Source of the DNA: an uncultured Lachnospiraceae bacterium
GTDB taxonomy: Bacteria; Bacillota; Clostridia; Lachnospirales; Lachnospiraceae
Assembly: GCA_934359535.1 (NCBI GenBank)
Contig: CAKRLN010000014.1
Location: forward strand, 1 to 17,316
Length of the DNA stretch: 17,316 bases
Direction of reading: 5' to 3'
Positions 1 to 6,478 of this stretch are shown here, in pieces; position 1 is the stretch's first letter; every line of letters starts with the position of its first letter. Both the position numbers and the translations under genes were made by a program. The notes beneath the pieces were generated by a model. It worked only from the letters and a program-made list of their open reading frames with translations. It was not told the origin of the DNA and made no database searches.

Positions 1-2
1 CA

Positions 3-80
3 GCGAGAGCGTGCCTGCTGTTATTTGTGCTTACAGTACATGTAGTAGTAAATTTGGGAGAGTTTCGCAATTACCTATAA
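3..80 (+). CDS. possible C-terminus of a membrane protein cut by the window edge
   Basis: Reading from base 3 gives 25 residues ending in a TAA at 78-80. The first part is strongly hydrophobic (ACLLLFVLTVHVVV) and the end is NLGEFRNYL. This could be the last membrane helix and tail of a protein that starts before the window. The tail would be encoded by the repeat half-copy at 47-70. Another frame (from base 2) also stays open to about 139, so the frame choice rests only on the hydrophobic composition. Low confidence. Confidence 0.25.
   Translation, partial: ARACLLLFVLTVHVVVNLGEFRNYL
47..70 (+). repeat. half-copy of a dispersed inverted-repeat element
   Basis: These 24 bases match, with one mismatch, the reverse complement of one half of the inverted repeat at 14272-14312. 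They include the arm GAGTTTCGCAA at 60-70. The partner arm TTGCGAAACTC is not present in bases 1-46, so this is a half or decayed copy. Confidence 0.6.
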
Positions 81-125
81 GAATATTAGGATTCGGGTGT
101 CAAAAGGTATCGCTCGACTTCGTTG

Positions 126-221
126 ATGTCAACTTACAGTGATGTTCTGCCAGCGATGGCAGAACAAGGCATTCAACGAGCCTTCCATGGCCCGTGAAGC
201 CTGCCACTGGTATATTGACAT
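126..221. other. structured, GC-richer non-coding block (possible RNA or repeat element)
   Basis: Arms ATGTCAA (126-132) and TTGACAT (215-221) can close a domain. Inside it lie a perfect 8-bp hairpin, GTTCTGCC-AGCGAT-GGCAGAAC (144-165), and directly after it a 5-bp hairpin AAGGC/GCCTT (166-184). The block stands out in base composition from the AT-rich DNA at 222-370. No T-run follows the hairpins, so it is not a standard terminator. It lies upstream of the promoter at 355-383 and so is not part of that transcript's leader. The strand and function are unknown. A minus-strand reading frame across it resembles no family I know and is probably chance. Confidence 0.4.
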
Positions 222-354
222 GGAAAAATTGCAGATACTTGCAAAATATCGTCAAAACAGTCATAAAACTAAAAAATAGTACCTTGGTACATGGCAATGT
301 GCATAAAATATTCAAAAATATTCGTAAACTATTAACGAAAAAGTAAAAATAGTA

Positions 355-383
355 TTGTCAAGCTGGAAAGAAAAGGATATACT
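355..383 (+). promoter_or_regulatory. sigma-A type promoter of the sugar ABC operon
   Basis: A -35 box TTGTCA (355-360) and a -10 box TATACT (378-383) are separated by 17 bp. Each differs from consensus by one base. Transcription should start near 390, just before the operator array. Confidence 0.75.
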
Positions 384-395
384 GAAGTCAATTCA

Positions 396-432
396 TGAAA
401 ACGTTTCCGGCAACGTTCCCAGAAACGTTTTT
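396..432 (+). promoter_or_regulatory. triple LacI-family-type operator array downstream of the promoter
   Basis: AACGTT occurs at 400-405, 412-417 and 424-429, with centres exactly 12 bp apart. The first copy sits in TGAAAACGTTTCC, which is close to a CcpA cre site and to generic LacI-family operators with a central CG. The array covers roughly +7 to +42 relative to the predicted start, a position suited to repression. No regulator gene is visible in the window, so the binding protein is unknown; CcpA or a pathway-specific LacI regulator are the main options. Confidence 0.65.
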
Positions 433-482
433 AAGGATAGGGTTACCATCCATAAGGGTGGAATTAAGGAGGAGAAAAGAGA

Positions 483-1868
483 ATGAAGAAAAAAGTAGTA
501 TCAGTATTGCTTGTGGCATCAATGCTTGCAGCAATGACAACAGGATGTGGAAGTGCTGATGGAGGGGATACGCAAAGCTCCGCAGAAAAATCAGGAAAAG
601 GCTCTGTGTATTTCTTAAATTTTAAGCCTGAGACCGATCAGGCCTGGAAGGATCTTGCGGAAACCTATACGGATGAGACAGGGGTGGACGTAACCGTATT
701 GACCGCAGCAGATGGACAGTATCTGACAACATTACAGTCCGAGATGGCAAAATCCGAGGCACCTACGATCTTTAACGTAGGAAACCCGGCAGCAGCACAG
801 ACATGGGATGACTATACACTGGATTTAAAGGATACAGAGCTTTATAAGCATCTGACAGATAAATCCCTGACACTGAACTACAATGACAAAACAGCAGCGA
901 TCGCATACTGCTATGAGTGTTACGGAATCATCTATAACAAAACAATCTTAGAGGACTACTGCAAGACAGATAAAGCAGTAATCAAATCTGTGGATGAGAT
1001 CGATAGCTTTGACAAGTTAAAAGAAGTTGCAGACGATATCCAGTCGCGTCTGGATGAGATTAACGAGGAGCTTGCAACCGACCTGACCGGAGCATTTACA
1101 TCCGCAGGACTTGATGATGGATCAAGCTGGAGATTTTCCGGACATCTTGCAAACATGCCGCTCTATTATGAATTCAAGGATGATGGCTGTGATCTGATTG
1201 CAGGAGAGGGTGAGATCGATGGAACCTACTTAGACCAGTACAAAAATGTATGGGATATGTATGTAAAGGATTCCGGAGCAGATCCAAAGACCTTAAACTC
1301 AGGCTCCTATAATGCAGAAGAGGAATTCGGTATGGGCGAAGCCGTATTCTATCAGAACGGAGACTGGGAATACTCCGGCCTGACGAATGAGGAGAATGGA
1401 TATACAGTAACTGCAGATGATCTTGGAATGCTTCCAATCTACTTCGGTGTAGATGACGAAAACGAAGGACTCTGTGTTGGAACTGAGAACAACTGGGCAG
1501 TAAATAAGAAAGCTTCCCAGGAGGACATCGATGCTTCCTTAGACTTCTTAAACTGGGTAATTACTTCTGATGAAGGCCGTGATGCGATTACAAATCAGAT
1601 GGGACTGACTGCTCCATATGATACCTTTACCGGTGACTATGAGACAAAGAATCCATTTGCAAAGGATTGCAACAAATTAATGGAGGCTGGAAAGACATCC
1701 GTTGCATGGAGCTTTAACTCAACACCAAACGTAGATAACTGGAGAAAAGATGTCGTATCTGCACTGACCGCATACACAGATGGAAGCGGTGACTGGGATG
1801 CTGTAAAACAGGCATTTGTTGATGGATGGGCAATGCAGTGGAAGCTTGCTGCAGATGAAGCAGAATAA
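483..1868 (+). CDS. carbohydrate ABC transporter substrate-binding lipoprotein
   Basis: This is the extracellular solute-binding protein (SBP_bac_1-like, CUT1 type) that captures a sugar or oligosaccharide and delivers it to the two permeases encoded next. The N-terminus is a lipoprotein signal: lysines at 2-4, a hydrophobic stretch, then MTTGC with the lipid-carrying cysteine at residue 22. A Ser/Gly/Asp-rich linker follows, then the lobe starting SVYFLNFKPETDQAW. The late segment DASLDFLNWVITSDEGRDAI is typical of the family. The length of 461 aa is normal for a binding protein of this type. The start is set by AAGGAGG at 466-472, 10 nt before the ATG. The operon promoter and triple operator lie just upstream, so sugar-dependent control is likely. 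The substrate cannot be read from the sequence, and no glycosidase lies nearby to hint at it. Confidence 0.9.
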   Translation: MKKKVVSVLLVASMLAAMTTGCGSADGGDTQSSAEKSGKGSVYFLNFKPETDQAWKDLAETYTDETGVDVTVLTAADGQYLTTLQSEMAKSEAPTIFNVGNPAAAQTWDDYTLDLKDTELYKHLTDKSLTLNYNDKTAAIAYCYECYGIIYNKTILEDYCKTDKAVIKSVDEIDSFDKLKEVADDIQSRLDEINEELATDLTGAFTSAGLDDGSSWRFSGHLANMPLYYEFKDDGCDLIAGEGEIDGTYLDQYKNVWDMYVKDSGADPKTLNSGSYNAEEEFGMGEAVFYQNGDWEYSGLTNEENGYTVTADDLGMLPIYFGVDDENEGLCVGTENNWAVNKKASQEDIDASLDFLNWVITSDEGRDAITNQMGLTAPYDTFTGDYETKNPFAKDCNKLMEAGKTSVAWSFNSTPNVDNWRKDVVSALTAYTDGSGDWDAVKQAFVDGWAMQWKLAADEAE

Positions 1869-1926
1869 GCCTCACTCTTAAACTGCTTACAGGATACCTG
1901 TGAACAGTCCCAAAAAAGAACATCCG

Positions 1927-1949
1927 GGGGGCAGGCGTGCCCTGTCCCC
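1927..1949 (+). promoter_or_regulatory. intergenic stem-loop between binding protein and permease genes
   Basis: The bases fold into a 9-bp stem (1927-1935 with 1941-1949, one G-U pair) with the 5-nt loop CGTGC. It is followed by CACTTTC, not a T-run, so it is not a full terminator. Such hairpins after binding-protein genes often protect the upstream mRNA or reduce read-through, giving more binding protein than permease. That role here is inferred from position. Confidence 0.6.
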
Positions 1950-1971
1950 ACTTTCTAAGAAAGGATTCGTT

Positions 1972-2829
1972 ATGGAAAAAGCAATAAAAAAATATTTCCC
2001 GGTCTTTGTACTCCCAACCTTCGCTGCGTTTACGATTGGTTTTTTAGTTCCTTTCGTGTATGGTATTTTTCTTTCGTTTTGTAAATTTACAACCGTAGTT
2101 GACTTCAAAGTGACGGGCTTCGAGAACTATACAAAAATCTTTTTTGTGAATGGAAAGTTAGACACAACCTTCCTTCATTCACTCTGGTACACAGCATTAT
2201 TTGCAATTGTATGTGTTGTGGTCATCAATGTGGTATCCTTTGTGATTGCCATGCTCCTTACAAAAGGAATCCGCGGAACCAACCTGTTCCGTACCGTATT
2301 TTTCCTGCCGAACTTAATCGGTGGAATCGTATTAAGCTATATCTGGTTAATGATTTTTAATAGTATTTTATCTAATTATTCGAAAACAATCGTCTCAACA
2401 CAGTGGTCAGCATTCTGGGGACTCGTTCTTGTTGTGTGCTGGCAGCAGATCGGATATATGATGATTATCTACATCGCAGGAATCCAGAATATTCCTGGAG
2501 ATCTGATCGAGGCGGCAAAAATAGATGGTGCCAGCAAATGGCAGCTTTTAAAATCCGTTACCATTCCAATGCTGATGCCGACGATTACAATCTGTACGTT
2601 TTTAACTATGACAAACGGCTTTAAGCTCTTTGACCAGAACCTTGCATTGACCGGTGGTAATCCGGGAAAAATGTCCGAGCTTCTTGCATTAAACATCTAC
2701 AACACGATGTATGGTACTCAAGGCTGGCAGGGTGTAGGACAGGCAAAAGCAGTCCTCTTCTTTATTCTTGTTGCAACGATTGCGCTTGTACAGAATAAGC
2801 TTACAACAAGCAAGGAGGTAGAACAGTAA
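1972..2829 (+). CDS. sugar ABC transporter permease (MalF/UgpA-like)
   Basis: This is one of the two membrane subunits of the importer (MetI-like fold, CUT1 family), 285 aa. The EAA loop that docks on the ATPase is EAAKIDGASKWQLLKSVTIP, from about residue 180. Membrane segments are visible near 12-37, 73-97, 106-130, 148-170, 203-220 and 260-277. The reading frame is open from an ATG at 1900, but that would put translation through the stem-loop at 1927-1949. The ATG at 1972 has AAGAAAGGA (1957-1965) in front and gives the usual permease N-terminus, so it is preferred. It is 103 nt after the binding protein gene and its stop overlaps the next start by one base (TAATG). No ATPase gene is in the operon. 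Confidence 0.9.
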   Translation: MEKAIKKYFPVFVLPTFAAFTIGFLVPFVYGIFLSFCKFTTVVDFKVTGFENYTKIFFVNGKLDTTFLHSLWYTALFAIVCVVVINVVSFVIAMLLTKGIRGTNLFRTVFFLPNLIGGIVLSYIWLMIFNSILSNYSKTIVSTQWSAFWGLVLVVCWQQIGYMMIIYIAGIQNIPGDLIEAAKIDGASKWQLLKSVTIPMLMPTITICTFLTMTNGFKLFDQNLALTGGNPGKMSELLALNIYNTMYGTQGWQGVGQAKAVLFFILVATIALVQNKLTTSKEVEQ

Positions 2830-3731
2830 TGGCAAAAAAACAGGAAGTCAGTGCAGTCCGGAAAGCAAAGCATGGAGGGATTTTATCTGCAATCCTTGCT
2901 GTGATCAGCTTTTTGTGGATCTCCCCGATCTTTATTGTGCTGTTGAATTCATTTAAGCGGAAGGCATATATTTTCAAGCATCCGTTTTCGATCAGTCCAT
3001 ATCCGCTTTCCGAGGGCTTTGAGAAATTCAAACAGGGTGCAGCCAAAGCAATGTGTGGGCTTTTAAATTATTCGAATGGTATCAAAAAAACAAACTTTTT
3101 TGAATGCTTCGGATATTCCCTCTTTATTACGGTAGCAGCGGTGGTACTGATCGTATTATGTACATCCATGTGTGCATGGTATATTACAAGAGTACATAGC
3201 AGATTTTCAAAGATCATGTACTGCCTGTGTCTCTTTTCCATGATCGTACCGTTCCAGATGGTAATGTTTACGTTATCCAAATTTGCAAATATCCTGCACT
3301 TAAGCAATCCGGTCGGAATCGTCATCGTATACTTAGGGTTTGGAGCAGGACTTGCGGTATTCATGTTTACAGGCTTTGTCAAGGGAATCTCCCTTGAGAT
3401 CGAAGAAGCAGCCATGATCGATGGATGTAATCCGTTACAGACCTTCTTCTGGGTAGTATTTCCGATTTTAAGACCGACGGCAGTCACCGTAGCAATCCTT
3501 GAGGCAATGTGGGTATGGAACGATTATCTTCTGCCAAGCCTTGTCTTAAATGTCAATAAATACAAAACAATCCCGATCGCGATCCAGTACTTAAAACAGA
3601 GTCATGGAATGATCGACTGGGGGGCAATGATGGCAATGCTTGTGCTTGCAATCCTGCCAATCGTAATCTTTTACCTGTGCTGTCAGAAGTACATTATTGA
3701 GGGTGTGCTTGCTGGGGCAGTCAAGGGATAA
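2829..3731 (+). CDS. sugar ABC transporter permease (MalG/UgpE-like)
   Basis: This is the second membrane subunit of the importer, 300 aa. It has the MalG-type layout: a first helix near 19-40, a family-typical extracellular loop, then five more hydrophobic segments. The EAA loop is EEAAMIDGCNPLQTFFWVVF (192-211), and AMWVWNDYLLP follows at about 226-236, a strong mark of this subfamily. The start codon overlaps the upstream stop by one base, so it is translationally coupled to its partner. The sequence ends in YIIEGVLAGAVKG, the usual C-terminus of MalG-like permeases. A rho-independent terminator follows about 40 nt later and closes the operon. Confidence 0.92.
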   Translation: MAKKQEVSAVRKAKHGGILSAILAVISFLWISPIFIVLLNSFKRKAYIFKHPFSISPYPLSEGFEKFKQGAAKAMCGLLNYSNGIKKTNFFECFGYSLFITVAAVVLIVLCTSMCAWYITRVHSRFSKIMYCLCLFSMIVPFQMVMFTLSKFANILHLSNPVGIVIVYLGFGAGLAVFMFTGFVKGISLEIEEAAMIDGCNPLQTFFWVVFPILRPTAVTVAILEAMWVWNDYLLPSLVLNVNKYKTIPIAIQYLKQSHGMIDWGAMMAMLVLAILPIVIFYLCCQKYIIEGVLAGAVKG

Positions 3732-3768
3732 AATTTCGGCTTTCTTTCTATTTCATATATTCTATATC

Positions 3769-3805
3769 AAAAAACCTCTCCATGCCTGGCATGGGGAGGT
3801 TTTTA
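3769..3805 (+). terminator. rho-independent terminator of the ABC operon
   Basis: A stem of AAAAACCTCTCCATGC with GCATGGGGAGGTTTTT (one T-G wobble, loop CTG) carries a T-run in its 3' arm and tail. The A-tract at the 5' side would make it work on the minus strand as well, but no minus-strand gene needs it here. Confidence 0.88.
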
Positions 3806-3853
3806 ACTGTTTTTTTGCGAATGGCGCGAGAAAACTGTAATTTTTTTGGCACT

Positions 3854-3909
3854 TTGACGGAAAATACGGATGGTTTTCTATTGCGAAAACAAAGGGAAGC
3901 CCCTATAAT
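3854..3909 (+). promoter_or_regulatory. promoter(s) for the seven-gene LCP/VWA/MoxR run
   Basis: The best candidate is TTGCGA (3881-3886), 17 bp, TATAAT (3904-3909), with a perfect -10. A second, weaker overlapping candidate is TTGACG (3854-3859), 17 bp, TCTATT (3877-3882). Either gives a leader of about 65-90 nt before the ATG at 3981. Confidence 0.65.
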
Positions 3910-3980
3910 GGAAGAATAGAAGATGGGGAATGCTCCCTAAAATACAAAAAACGACAAATTAAGAAGAAAGTAGGATACGG

Positions 3981-5471
3981 ATGAAGAACGCGTTTTGGAA
4001 GATTTTTAAGCTCCTTCTTATGATTTTACAGCCGGCAGCTGGCATACTGCTTTTGTATCAGGCAGATTCCTCCAATCTGTTTCCGGAAAAGTACCTTTAT
4101 GCCGGAGCAGTGGCGCTTGTGGTGCTTTATGTGGCAACGGTGTTTTTATGGAGAAAGCACGGAAGAATCGCGGCAGTGCTCGCGGTGCTTGCGGTAGCTG
4201 TGTGCGTGGCTTTGACTTTGGCGGTCCAGCTTGCCCAAAAGACGATGCAGGAGATCGGAAACCAGAATACACAGGGCTTTAAGGTTGCAGTCTATGTGAG
4301 GGAGGATTCAGCGGCAGAGTCGCTTTCCGATGTAAAGAATGGAGTGTTTGGAAGAAACAGTGTCTATGATGTGGACAATACCAATGCGGCACAGCAGAGC
4401 ATTGAAAAAGAGCTTGGTAGAACGATAAAGACCTCGGAATATGAATATGTAACGCAGATGATCGATGCACTTTATTCGGGAAAGATCGATGCACTTATTT
4501 TGAATGAGGCATATACCGGAGTGCTTGAAAACCAGGAGAGCTATGAGGATTTTTCTACGAAGACAAGGATCATTTATGAATACGATGCGGAAATGAAGGT
4601 TGAGGAGAATACCTTAGAGGAGCCAGCCGGGAATGTGACATCGAGTGCGTTTTTAGAGCAGCCATTTATGATTTATATCAGTGGCTCAGATTCGCTGACG
4701 GATGACCTTTCGATGGGCCGGAGTGATGTCAATCTGATCGCAGCAGTTAATCCACAGACGAAGCAGGTGCTCCTTATCAATACACCAAGGGATTATTATG
4801 TGAGAACTTCGATGTCCGGAAAGCAGAAGGATAAGCTGACACATGCCGGAATTTATGGAATCCAGTGTTCGATGGATACACTTGGCATGCTCTATGACGA
4901 AGATATTTCTTATTATATGCAGATCAATTTCACCGGTTTTCAGACACTGATCGATGCCATTGGAGGAATTACGGTGGATGTGGACGAGGCTGGAAGGACG
5001 GATGATGGATTTTATTTTTCCGAAGGCCCAAATGAGATGAATGGAGAGCAGGCACTTTCTTTTGTAAGGGAACGCCACCATTATTCCGATGGAGATGCAG
5101 CGCGTGGACGTCATCAGATGGCGATGATCACAGCGCTTATTGGAAAAATCTCATCCGGTTCCACAATTCTTATGAATTATACGGATATTATGAACGGTCT
5201 TCAGGGGATGTTTGCGACGAATGTGGACAGTGACGATATTGCCGCATTTGTGAAAATGCAGCTGAACGAGAATCCGCAGTGGACGGTAAAAAGCTATGCA
5301 GTTTCTGGAAGCGGTGCGCGGGAGACTACTTACTCGGCACCGGGACAGCCGCTTTATGTGATGATTCCGGATGAAGAGACGGTGGAGCATGCAGCGGAGC
5401 TTATCGACCGGATCTATGCGGGCGACATCCTGACGGATGAAGATATTGGGAAGATTAAGGAAGTTGAATAA
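3981..5471 (+). CDS. LCP (LytR-CpsA-Psr) family cell-wall glycopolymer ligase with an extra N-terminal domain
   Basis: LCP enzymes transfer undecaprenyl-linked glycopolymers such as teichoic acid or capsule to peptidoglycan outside the membrane. This protein is 496 aa. Three hydrophobic segments (about 8-27, 38-57, 62-84) are followed by a region at 98-205 (FKVAVYVREDSAAESLSDVK onward) that resembles a periplasmic-binding-protein fold. The LCP core is at about 228-390: YISGSDSL, then RSDVNLIA (Arg247, Asp249), NTPRDYYV (Arg270, Asp271), and FVRERHHYSDGDAARGRHQ (Arg363, Arg365, Arg375, Arg377). These are the charged residues that hold the pyrophosphate lipid and metal in the family. The expected length for a minimal LCP protein is near 300-400 aa, so the excess is the N-terminal part. 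It is the first gene of a run; the next gene starts 20 nt after its stop. Old annotations call this family transcriptional attenuators; the ligase role is better supported. Confidence 0.9.
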   Translation: MKNAFWKIFKLLLMILQPAAGILLLYQADSSNLFPEKYLYAGAVALVVLYVATVFLWRKHGRIAAVLAVLAVAVCVALTLAVQLAQKTMQEIGNQNTQGFKVAVYVREDSAAESLSDVKNGVFGRNSVYDVDNTNAAQQSIEKELGRTIKTSEYEYVTQMIDALYSGKIDALILNEAYTGVLENQESYEDFSTKTRIIYEYDAEMKVEENTLEEPAGNVTSSAFLEQPFMIYISGSDSLTDDLSMGRSDVNLIAAVNPQTKQVLLINTPRDYYVRTSMSGKQKDKLTHAGIYGIQCSMDTLGMLYDEDISYYMQINFTGFQTLIDAIGGITVDVDEAGRTDDGFYFSEGPNEMNGEQALSFVRERHHYSDGDAARGRHQMAMITALIGKISSGSTILMNYTDIMNGLQGMFATNVDSDDIAAFVKMQLNENPQWTVKSYAVSGSGARETTYSAPGQPLYVMIPDEETVEHAAELIDRIYAGDILTDEDIGKIKEVE

Positions 5472-5491
5472 ACAGGCAGGAAGTCATTGGA

Positions 5492-6478
5492 ATGATCAGT
5501 TATCAGGATAATCTTTATATTTATGACGACATTCCATCTGCGGGGACAAAAATCCGGCTGTTACGTGTATACGGGCAGTCGGATACGCTTGTCATTCCGG
5601 ATATGATAGATGGAAAAAGGGTAACGGTTGTCGGGGCATACTGTTTTGCACCGGAATCGAAGCTCACATTGCAGGAGGAGAAAGCATGTGAGCTGTTTTT
5701 AAAGGAGCATGGACTTTTGGGAACGCATCATCTGGTGGCAGGAGAAGAGATTTCTGCTGTATCACTGCCGGATGGAGTGCGATGTCTGGAGTCGTATGCT
5801 TTTTATAATTGCAGAAATTTAAAGAAGCTTACGTTTGGTGCCGGACTTGATGAGATCCATGGAGATTTTATGATGAACTGTAGAAGTCTTGAAATGCTTG
5901 TCGTGCGGTCAGACTGGAGAATGGCTACCGGAATTCCATATTTTCTGAGTCAGATCACTTCGGAAATCGAAGTGGTCTTTCTGCCGTCCGGGGAGAATGG
6001 CATGGAAAAAGAGGTGCGGCTTCTTTTTCCAGAGTATTCAGAAAGCTATGAGGAGATTGGACCGGCACATATTTTTCATTTGCAGGTGGAAGGACAGGGG
6101 TTCCGTGCGAGAAAACAGTTCACGAATGGAATACTGGATCTTACGGGATATGACCGTGTATTCGAAAACGCAGTTTCCACAGAGCCGGTTAGTACGCTTG
6201 TACGGATGGCGGCAGACCGTCTGGGCTCTCCGGCAGAGCTAAAGCCACAGTTTCAAAAAAGCTATGAGGCTTATTTAAGGGAGCATGAGAGGGAATGGCT
6301 TCATGCGATTGTGGCAAAACAGGATGAAAGCAGGCTTGCGTGGATGTGTGAGAGCGGACTTCTTACGCAGGCAGGAAGGGAATATGCAGTTGGTGAGGCC
6401 GTAAAGACCGGGTGGTTACGTGGCAGTGCGGCACTTCTTCGTACAGCGGGAGGGGATGAGGATGAGTACGTTTTTTGA
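5492..6478 (+). CDS. leucine-rich-repeat (BspA-like, LRR_5) protein, likely cytoplasmic adaptor
   Basis: The protein is 328 aa with no signal peptide or membrane segment. BspA-type repeats are visible in two parts: VIPDMIDGKRVTVVGAYCFA (about 34-53), and, after an inserted helix at about 58-76, VSLPDGVRCLESYAFYNCRN then LKKLTFGAGLDEIHGDFMMN and CRSLEMLVV (about 90-138). The C-terminal third (about 225-318) is helical, with a segment RLAWMCESGLLTQAGREYAV that looks like an ankyrin-like helical hairpin. LRR and ankyrin folds bind proteins, so an adaptor or substrate-recruiting role is plausible, but this is inference. The gene overlaps the following VWA gene by 17 nt, which argues that the two products are made together. 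RBS AGGAAG lies about 8 nt before the ATG. Confidence 0.75.
   Translation: MISYQDNLYIYDDIPSAGTKIRLLRVYGQSDTLVIPDMIDGKRVTVVGAYCFAPESKLTLQEEKACELFLKEHGLLGTHHLVAGEEISAVSLPDGVRCLESYAFYNCRNLKKLTFGAGLDEIHGDFMMNCRSLEMLVVRSDWRMATGIPYFLSQITSEIEVVFLPSGENGMEKEVRLLFPEYSESYEEIGPAHIFHLQVEGQGFRARKQFTNGILDLTGYDRVFENAVSTEPVSTLVRMAADRLGSPAELKPQFQKSYEAYLREHEREWLHAIVAKQDESRLAWMCESGLLTQAGREYAVGEAVKTGWLRGSAALLRTAGGDEDEYVF

Noticed and set aside
100..315. 71-aa minus-strand reading frame in the upstream region
   Set aside because: It crosses the structured block and an AT-rich stretch, has no visible RBS or recognisable family, and is better explained as chance.
396..432. Tandem AACGTT units as a CRISPR-like or simple repeat
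   Set aside because: The units are only 6-8 bp at 12-bp steps, with no repeat-spacer structure; they fit operators.
1900..1971. Upstream ATG start for the first permease
   Set aside because: It would translate through the stem-loop and add a non-family N-terminus; the ATG at 1972 has a good RBS.
6420..6461. Upstream ATG start for the DUF2201/VWA protein
   Set aside because: No RBS at the right distance; GGGAGGGG lies six bases before the ATG at 6462.
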